A DNA stretch of 64,000 nucleotides from an uncultured Prevotellaceae bacterium (lineage in GTDB: Bacteria; Bacteroidota; Bacteroidia; Bacteroidales; Bacteroidaceae). Position 1 is the first letter of the stretch. Each line of letters starts with the position of its first letter. The position numbers and the translations under genes are program-made. Below the pieces are notes generated by a model. The model was not told the origin of the DNA. It made no database searches and saw only the letters and a program-made list of their open reading frames with translations. Of this stretch, positions 58,620 to 64,000 are shown in pieces. Location of the stretch: assembly GCA_900315075.1 (NCBI GenBank), contig OMXV01000007.1:1-64000 (forward strand), given 5' to 3'.

Positions 58620-60596
58620 TCAATGGTTGTTTCGTTGTTTTACCTTCTCTTGAAAAATGCTTTTTTTATCATTACCTCTCTTCTTGTTGTTATCAATTAA
58701 GGATACCTGATTGGTTTTTTCAATCAGCAACTGTTCCAATGCCTCACGGCGTTCTTGCCAGGTGCTATAGTCACTGGCATTGAGAGTAAACACTTGCTGC
58801 CTAATGTCTGAACCAGACCTTGTAGCCTTGGTGTCTCCGCCATCAACGGTGATAAAGCATGGCTTTGCCTTTCCCACGGCAATCAGTTTGTCGGCGATGG
58901 CATCAGCACCACCATCTTTGAACCAGCTTTCGAGTGTGTCATCGGGACCGGGTATCAGTTGAATGGTGCATCCGGCAATGTCTGACATGATAGGAATATA
59001 AGTAGCCTTCTTACGGTTTAGGTCATAGCATACACGACCGTGGGGGATATTACCCATTGTGGTGAAGCTATAGTTGTTGTAGGGATTGTTGCAAAGACTG
59101 TATTTAAATCCTTTGTCGGGTGAGAGGTACATGTTGTTAGGGTCGGCCACTTTGGTGCCATCCATTACAAAACAGTATTTGAATATGTCGTTTCTTCCAT
59201 CTTTCAATGTTACGCTCCATATGCCCTCGTCATCTTTCTCCATGGCCATCAGTTCGGTGTTGCCTTCTCGCTCCAATTGCACCTTCTTGGCATCGGGAGC
59301 CTTAAAGCGGAAGGTAATAGTACCGTTGCCAAACTCTGGTGAGATGATGGGGCGGGGGAATAGACGGGCCATCACGCTGGGAGTAAAGGCTTCTTCTTTG
59401 CCTGTGGCTGCAGGAGTGGGCATGCTGTGGCGCAGGGCTTGTTGCACACCATCTGGGTAGAAAAGTAGGCGCAGGGTGTGGTCGAGGAAATATTTGGCGT
59501 TCATCCAGGTGTGACCATATTTGTCGGTAGTGAACTCCTTCACGGTTTTGATACCATTCTTATCAAGAAACTCCATGTAATCGCGTCCAGTGCCGTAGAG
59601 AAAATCGTCGGTGCCAATACCCAACCAGAAGAGTTTGATTTTACTATTGGTGTCGGCGGCATTTTCATAGACTTTAGGAATATCTGTAGATGTAAACGAA
59701 CTATAGGAACAGAGATAGGAGAATTTGTCTAGATTGCGAAGACCGTTTGATAGCCCCTGATTCCCGCCACGTGAGAAACCACCGATGGCACGCGATTCGC
59801 GGTCGTTAATAGTGCGGTAGGTGCGCTCAATGTAGGGCATCAGATCGTTGATTAGGTCATTGCTGAACACATCGTTTCCAAAACCCATCATGTTCATCTC
59901 ACCACTCTTGTTCGGGGGAAGAAGTTTATAGGGATTGCCGTAGGGCAGTACGATAATCATCTCCTTGGCACAACTGTCGGCAAGCAGGTTGTCGAGGATA
60001 TAATTCATCCTACCTACTTTATAATACACCTCCTCGGTGTCGGTCGTACCACTAATCAGGTAGAATACTGGATAATGTTTGTCAACATCGGCGGTGTAGG
60101 AAGGGGGTAAATAGACAATGGCGTTGTTGGTGGCACCAAGGCTCTTTGAATAGTAGTGGATGTATTCCACCGTGCCGTGGGGCACATTGCGGATATCGTG
60201 GGGCAGCGAACTATTGGGAGCAGGTATTTCTAAAAGGCTGTTCTTGAAACCCTCGTTAGGGAAATATTGCTCGCAAAGCGGGTCCATTATGCTCACGCCA
60301 TCCACCTCGAAATGGTAGGGGTACATGTCGGGGGCGGCAGGACCTAAGGTGACAGTCCATTGACCGGTCTTCTTGTCTCGCTGCATGGCATGCTTACCAG
60401 CAAACTGCACGTCAACTTCCACTTTTTTGGCGTTGTCGTTTTTATAATAGAATGTCACTGTGCCGTCGGCATTGCAGACGGTGGAGGAAGGTGTGGCGTA
60501 GGGTTGGGCATATAATTGAATGCCGGCAGACAGCAAGAATGCTGTTGTAGCTGCCACTGATTTCCTGCGAAGTTGATGAATAAAGGTAAAGGTCAT
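58620..60596 (-). CDS. exported esterase with two Ig-like (CBM48/E-set-type) modules
   Basis: A 658-residue protein with a signal peptide (ends about residue 30, IQLYA). An E-set domain (about 40-105, TVTFYYKNDNAKKVEVDVQF) precedes an alpha/beta-hydrolase of the esterase-D/feruloyl-esterase type: Ser275 in IGGFSRGGNQ, Asp330 in GIGTDD, His362 in YGHTWMNAKYF. After a linker a second E-set (about 420-500, ITFRFKAPDAKKVQLE) is followed by a short region that resembles only the beginning and end of a hydrolase domain. This suggests a degenerate duplicate. It probably deacylates plant polysaccharide. It lies 115 bases upstream of the GH3 gene on the same strand. Confidence 0.82.
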   Translation of the reverse strand: MTFTFIHQLRRKSVAATTAFLLSAGIQLYAQPYATPSSTVCNADGTVTFYYKNDNAKKVEVDVQFAGKHAMQRDKKTGQWTVTLGPAAPDMYPYHFEVDGVSIMDPLCEQYFPNEGFKNSLLEIPAPNSSLPHDIRNVPHGTVEYIHYYSKSLGATNNAIVYLPPSYTADVDKHYPVFYLISGTTDTEEVYYKVGRMNYILDNLLADSCAKEMIIVLPYGNPYKLLPPNKSGEMNMMGFGNDVFSNDLINDLMPYIERTYRTINDRESRAIGGFSRGGNQGLSNGLRNLDKFSYLCSYSSFTSTDIPKVYENAADTNSKIKLFWLGIGTDDFLYGTGRDYMEFLDKNGIKTVKEFTTDKYGHTWMNAKYFLDHTLRLLFYPDGVQQALRHSMPTPAATGKEEAFTPSVMARLFPRPIISPEFGNGTITFRFKAPDAKKVQLEREGNTELMAMEKDDEGIWSVTLKDGRNDIFKYCFVMDGTKVADPNNMYLSPDKGFKYSLCNNPYNNYSFTTMGNIPHGRVCYDLNRKKATYIPIMSDIAGCTIQLIPGPDDTLESWFKDGGADAIADKLIAVGKAKPCFITVDGGDTKATRSGSDIRQQVFTLNASDYSTWQERREALEQLLIEKTNQVSLIDNNKKRGNDKKSIFQEKVKQRNNH

Positions 60597-60705
60597 AATT
60601 CGTCAATTTAAAGTTTTGTGCAAAAGTACTATAATTTGACGAATCAATTTATTTTCTTTGTATCTGATTATATATGATATGTAACATCACGAGGCCGTAA
60701 GGTCA

Positions 60706-60745
60706 CAAAAAAACCCGACGCTGGTCGAAACCAATTGTCGGGCTA
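60706..60745 (-). terminator. terminator of tRNA-Phe
   Basis: On the minus strand CCCGACaattGGT-TTCG-ACCagcGTCGGG is followed by seven T residues. Confidence 0.85.
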
Positions 60746-60758
60746 ATGAAAGGAGGAG

Positions 60759-60831
60759 TGGTACCTCCAGGAATCGAACCGGGGACACACGGATTTTCAG
60801 TCCGATGCTCTACCAACTGAGCTAAGGCACC
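60759..60831 (-). tRNA. tRNA-Phe (anticodon GAA)
   Basis: On the minus strand acceptor GGTGCCT / AGGTACC (one G-U), D-arm GCTC/GAGC, anticodon loop CTGAAAA (GAA), and T-loop TTCGATT. The CCA is not encoded. This is one of the tRNAs whose charging the pheA leader peptide would monitor. Confidence 0.96.
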
Positions 60832-60850
60832 ATTCTTTCGTTTTGCGGTG

Positions 60851-60880
60851 CAAAGGTAAGCATAATTTTTCTAACTCAAG
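60851..60880 (-). promoter_or_regulatory. tRNA-Phe promoter
   Basis: Minus-strand TACCTTTG (60851-60858) with CTTG (60877-60880) 18 bp upstream, 20 bases before the tRNA. Confidence 0.6.
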
Positions 60881-61007
60881 CCTTTTTCCTAAAAAAAACC
60901 ACAAACTTAATGTTTATTAACAATTCGGGTGAGTTAAGGCAGTAGTCCATTCAGTTCGAATATAGTATGTTTTTTGACTATATACTTGAAAAAATATACA
61001 CATTTGT

Positions 61008-61038
61008 TTTGATGAAATAAAATTTTATTTTACTTTTG
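61008..61038 (+). promoter_or_regulatory. promoter of the DUF5362-like gene
   Basis: TTTG (61008-61011), 19 bp, TACTTTTG (61031-61038). The leader of about 200 bases ends in AACTTATAAACTCTAAAAAC words (about 61160-61235). Apart from this promoter and those words, 60881-61239 holds nothing recognisable. Confidence 0.7.
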
Positions 61039-61239
61039 CCAATGATAGATTAATACCAATTTTTACTCTATGTTTTAAACAAAATATTTATATAATAATT
61101 GTCCTACCCCCACTAAAAAATACATAAAGTAGTTCCAAATAGGACGATTAGGGCGTTATCTACACTCCCAAACTTCCAAACTTATTAACTCATAAACTTA
61201 TAAACTCTAAAAACTCATAAACTTAAAAACTATTACATT

Positions 61240-61752
61240 ATGGAAGAGACTAATTTCGTTATTGATGAAAACCAGCCAAGACCACAAATGGGACCTGGTT
61301 ATCAAAATGGTTATCAGAATGGTTATCAAAACCAGCTGTCAGTGAGCGATTATGCTCAGGGCAATATGCTTTCTATGGGAAAATGGATGAAATTCCTAGG
61401 AATACTAAGCATTATCGCCGGTGCACTTTTAATCCTCCTGGGGTTAGTGGCCTTTTTCGGTGGTCTTGCATTGACAAAGGGATATGGTCCTGGAGCAGGA
61501 TTAGGCGCTTTCGTAGGAGTGTTTTATTTAATTGGCGGTGGTATTGCCATTTTCCTTGGCATAAAACTCTTTAATGCAGGCAAAGGTTTCAAAAACGCTG
61601 CTCTTTATACAGACTCCCAGCAACTCGATGATGCTATTGCCAACCAAAATACTTATTTTGGGTGTATGGGTATCATGGCCATTGTCTATCTATGCTTTGT
61701 TGTTTTAGGATTGATACTAGGAATAGTTGGTGCTGCTTCTGGGGGTTTCTAA
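61240..61752 (+). CDS. DUF5362-like membrane protein
   Basis: A 170-residue protein with a short N-terminal tail containing a YQNG repeat (GYQNGYQNGYQNQ), then membrane helices WMKFLGILSIIAGALLILLG, AFVGVFYLIGGGIAIFLGI and a C-terminal FGCMGIMAIVYLCFVVLGLI. The loop FKNAALYTDSQQLDDAIANQ is conserved in the family I know as DUF5362. The function is unknown. A hairpin follows at 61784-61810. Confidence 0.75.
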   Translation: MEETNFVIDENQPRPQMGPGYQNGYQNGYQNQLSVSDYAQGNMLSMGKWMKFLGILSIIAGALLILLGLVAFFGGLALTKGYGPGAGLGAFVGVFYLIGGGIAIFLGIKLFNAGKGFKNAALYTDSQQLDDAIANQNTYFGCMGIMAIVYLCFVVLGLILGIVGAASGGF

Positions 61753-61783
61753 CTAAGACTTACATAGATAGGCATAGAGTCAT

Positions 61784-61810
61784 AGAGGCACAGGGTGACC
61801 TGTGACCTCT
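61784..61810 (+). terminator. hairpin after the DUF5362-like gene
   Basis: AGAGGCACAGG-GTGA-CCTGTGACCTCT pairs over 11 bp with one bulged A; only a short TTT-free tail follows. It shares the AGAGGCACAG word with the 62820 terminator. Confidence 0.45.
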
Positions 61811-61959
61811 TTGGCTCATGTTTCATGATGGTATGTCTAATTCGTTGTTAACCCAAAATGGATTTATCCAAACAAATAAGTAAGCCTCAAAAAACATATA
61901 TAGTTTTTACCCCAATTTATTATCAAATCGTTAAAATAGCTGCTGATTTTCTTGAAAAA

Positions 61960-61991
61960 TTTGGTGGTTTACTTTTAATTTCGTATTTTTG
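61960..61991 (+). promoter_or_regulatory. promoter of the secreted protein gene at 62020
   Basis: TTTG (61960-61963), 20 bp, TATTTTTG (61984-61991), 28 bases before the ATG. This shows that the longer frame starting at 61858 is not the real start. Confidence 0.75.
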
Positions 61992-62019
61992 CCCCACAAA
62001 CCTATTAAATGTTACGGAT

Positions 62020-62799
62020 ATGAAAAAAATCTACTTAATCATTGCGATGGCCGTTTCGGCTCTTGCTGTCAATGCACAGCAGGTACTAAATTTGAGCACT
62101 TATAATGGCACCGACCTTACCAAGTATGATGGACAAGAGTGCAAAGTGAATGTCAACCGCCATGTGTTCACAGCGTGGAATACCCTTGCGCTGCCTTTTG
62201 CCATGAGCGAGAGCGAGCTGAATGATGTCTTTGGCACTGACTGCCGCCTCGAGAAACTCGTTGGCGCTGAAGAAGTCAATGGAAAGGTTACTTTGTTCTT
62301 CCAAGACTGCAAAGCTGGGGGCGTAGAAGCTAATGTTCCTTACATATTATATTATACAGGTGAGAACGGTAATGCTAAGATTGCTAAGAACACGCTGATT
62401 GAGAATACTGAGGCTGTACTTTCATACAATGTTAAGGGTAGCGATGATGTTGTTTCCATGGTAGGTACAAAGAAACACTTCAACGGTATTGGGGCTTATG
62501 GTGTGTTGGCAGCAGACAATTCCGATGCCAAGTTTGTCCCCGTTGACGAGTCTCTGAATGGATTCTATGCTACACGCTGCTATGTCAGTTTAGAGTCGGG
62601 TAACAGCAAACTGCTTGAAACCCAGCACCTCGCTGCAGGTGAGGCCACCAGCATCAACAACATCGTCAGCAACAAGACAAAGGTAGATGTCTATACCATC
62701 TCAGGTCAGAAAGTTGCTACTGGAATCAATGCTGCACAGGTGAACAGCCTCCAACCAGGTATCTATGTGGTCAATGGCCAGAAGATTGTGGTGAAATAA
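62020..62799 (+). CDS. secreted protein with Por/T9SS-like C-terminal domain
   Basis: A 259-residue protein: signal peptide MKKIYLIIAMAVSALAVNA, a beta-rich body (VNRHVFTAWNTLALPFAMSE ... NGFYATRCYVSLES), and a C-terminal motif VDVYTISGQKVATGIN followed by LQPGIYVVNGQKIVVK. That ending is common on secreted Prevotella proteins and resembles type IX secretion sorting domains. No enzymatic motif is visible. The role is unknown; possibly a surface or extracellular structural protein. Confidence 0.75.
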   Translation: MKKIYLIIAMAVSALAVNAQQVLNLSTYNGTDLTKYDGQECKVNVNRHVFTAWNTLALPFAMSESELNDVFGTDCRLEKLVGAEEVNGKVTLFFQDCKAGGVEANVPYILYYTGENGNAKIAKNTLIENTEAVLSYNVKGSDDVVSMVGTKKHFNGIGAYGVLAADNSDAKFVPVDESLNGFYATRCYVSLESGNSKLLETQHLAAGEATSINNIVSNKTKVDVYTISGQKVATGINAAQVNSLQPGIYVVNGQKIVVK

Positions 62800-62819
62800 A
62801 TTTTATTCCAACTAAAATA

Positions 62820-62855
62820 CACAGAGGCACAGAGAATTATCTCTGTGCCTCTGTG
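62820..62855. terminator. strong terminator between convergent genes
   Basis: CACAGAGGCACAGAGA and its exact complement TCTCTGTGCCTCTGTG form a 16-bp perfect stem with loop ATTA. Confidence 0.85.
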
Positions 62856-62900
62856 CTATTATATCCTCTGCAAATATCTGCGCTCCCAAACTCCTAATTC

Positions 62901-63968
62901 CTAACTTTTCAACGGATTCCACCCTTGTGCTTGGAGGGCGAATTCTTGACCATCACGGCTCACAAGCATTTTACCGAGGTTTTCAGCGGTGATGTGCCCT
63001 ATGACACGAACACCTTCTAAAGCATCTACCTTTTCATAGTCGCCAATGCTTACAGTGAAGAGCAGTTCATAGTCTTCTCCACCATTCAGGGCGCAGGTGG
63101 TTACGTTCATGTTCAGTTCTTCGGCCATGACTGCTGTTTGATAGTCGATGGGGATGTTTTTCTCATATACCCGACAGCCACAGCCACTGCGTTCACAAAT
63201 ATGCATCAATTCGCTGCTCAGTCCGTCGCTGATGTCCATCATCGATGTGGGATGTATGCCCTGTTCACGGAGTGTCTGGATGATGTCACCGCGTGCCTCA
63301 GGACAAATCTGTCGCTGGATGAGGTATTCCTTACCGGCAAAATCGGGTTGAAACTGTGCTAACTGTTCCAAAGCGTTTCGGTTGCCTTTCTTGCGTGCTT
63401 CTTCCACTTGTTGATAATAGACGCTTTTTTCACGTTCAAGCAGTTGCAGACCCATGTAGGAGGCGCCCAGATCTCCGCTTACACAGATGAGGTCGGTGTC
63501 TTTTGCACCACTTCGGAAGACAATGTCTTCTTTGGCGGCCTCACCGATGCAGGTAATGCTGATGGCCAGTCCCGTGAGCGACGAGGTCGTGTCGCCACCT
63601 ACGATATCCACGCCCCATTTGTCGCAGGCAAGGCGCAACCCACTGTAAAATTGTTCCAAGTCTTCCACTTGGAAACGTTTGCTCAATGCTATGCTCACCA
63701 CCATCTGGCATGGAGTGCCATTCATGGCGAAGATGTCGCTCAGGTTCACCATGGCTGCCTTATAACCTAAATGCTGCATGTCGATATAGGTAAGGTCGAA
63801 ATGCACACCCTCCATGAGCATGTCGGTAGTCACGAGCACTTCTTTGTCGGGGTAGTGGAGTACGGCACAGTCATCGCCTACCCCCATTAGGGTAGAAGTG
63901 TTTTTTGCTTTGATGTCATCTGTGAGGTGATGGATGAGACCAAATTCACCTAATTTTGATATTTCCAT
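62901..63968 (-). CDS. thiL: thiamine-phosphate kinase
   Basis: ATP-dependent phosphorylation of thiamine monophosphate to the active diphosphate. A 355-residue member of the PurM-like kinase fold. LGEFGLIHHLTDDI, LMGVGDDCAVL, TTDMLMEGVHFDL, DIVGGDTTSS, GDLGASYMGLQLL and MDISDGLSSELMHI are all family motifs. It supplies thiamine diphosphate, the cofactor of the ferredoxin oxidoreductase encoded at 22.2-25 kb. The promoter is not visible before the window ends. Confidence 0.95.
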   Translation of the reverse strand: MEISKLGEFGLIHHLTDDIKAKNTSTLMGVGDDCAVLHYPDKEVLVTTDMLMEGVHFDLTYIDMQHLGYKAAMVNLSDIFAMNGTPCQMVVSIALSKRFQVEDLEQFYSGLRLACDKWGVDIVGGDTTSSLTGLAISITCIGEAAKEDIVFRSGAKDTDLICVSGDLGASYMGLQLLEREKSVYYQQVEEARKKGNRNALEQLAQFQPDFAGKEYLIQRQICPEARGDIIQTLREQGIHPTSMMDISDGLSSELMHICERSGCGCRVYEKNIPIDYQTAVMAEELNMNVTTCALNGGEDYELLFTVSIGDYEKVDALEGVRVIGHITAENLGKMLVSRDGQEFALQAQGWNPLKS

Positions 63969-64000
63969 TTATATACAGCTTTAAGGTTTGTTCAATTTTC

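Overview
The window looks like chromosomal DNA of a Bacteroidota, most likely a Prevotella-type gut or rumen bacterium. The evidence is as follows. Promoters repeatedly match the Bacteroidota form TTTG - about 19-20 bp - TAnnTTTG, and strong Shine-Dalgarno sites are scarce. The families are typical: BspA-type LRR proteins, a DAHP synthase-chorismate mutase fusion, a FucP-type permease, long-form HutU, fused FtcD, a GH3 enzyme, and a secreted protein with a GQKV...GIYVVNGQKIVVK-type C-terminus. I see no phage, integrase, full-length transposase or CRISPR array.

Layout. 0-3.5 kb: trpS (-), tRNA-Val, a secreted aldose epimerase (-) and a small carboxypeptidase-regulatory-like protein (-). 3.8-4.7 kb: a TPR protein. 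5.45-9.8 kb: the phenylalanine/tyrosine operon (pheA, aminotransferase, DAHP synthase-chorismate mutase, tyrA). It is preceded by a promoter, a 24-codon leader peptide rich in Tyr and Phe, and two mutually exclusive hairpins, which together form a textbook-like transcription attenuator. 10.0-10.9 kb: a secreted endonuclease/phosphatase-fold protein. 10.9-12.1 kb: non-coding DNA with two adjacent terminal-inverted-repeat elements. 12.1-14.9 kb: a structured leader or RNA, a PD-(D/E)XK-like nuclease gene and two lipoproteins. 15.4-18.4 kb: a receptor Ser/Thr kinase with EF-hand-like and BspA repeats plus an HTH-like partner (-). 19.4-25 kb: ffh, folD and a 2-oxoacid:ferredoxin oxidoreductase operon. 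25-30 kb: an Asn/His-rich secreted protein, a VanX-type lipoprotein, and cobC/cobS/cobT/cobU for cobamide nucleotide-loop assembly.

30-39.2 kb: a truncated kinase remnant, a repeat-containing surface protein, tRNA-Leu, and then the most unusual gene set. This is a five-gene operon encoding a membrane-anchored VWA-like protein, a small membrane protein, a tubulin-like GTPase, a giant actin/Hsp70-like ATPase and a membrane-anchored coiled-coil protein. 39.3-44 kb: a Crp-type regulator, a FucP-like transporter, an HHH protein (DUF4332), type II pantothenate kinase, a repeat protein with a DIVKEMRKK-like unit and a TerB-like protein. 44.2-51 kb: the histidine-utilisation operon ftcD-hutU-hutH-hutI (-), which delivers one-carbon units as methenyl-THF that FolD could use. 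51-64 kb: a PBP4-type carboxypeptidase, a membrane protein with a 48-bp tandem-repeat tail, a LOG-like protein, a DUF1573-GH3 fusion and a two-part esterase (both polysaccharide-related), tRNA-Phe, a DUF5362 protein, a secreted protein and thiL.

Spacers are remarkable throughout. Many gaps, including gaps inside operons, are filled by short degenerate tandem words (for example CAACTTGT/CAACTCGT, AACTCCTAACTT, CACCTCTTAC, GTAGTTAAAGG). Several families of small palindromic or MITE-like elements also recur in both orientations. All functional names rest on reading motifs by eye; no database search was run.
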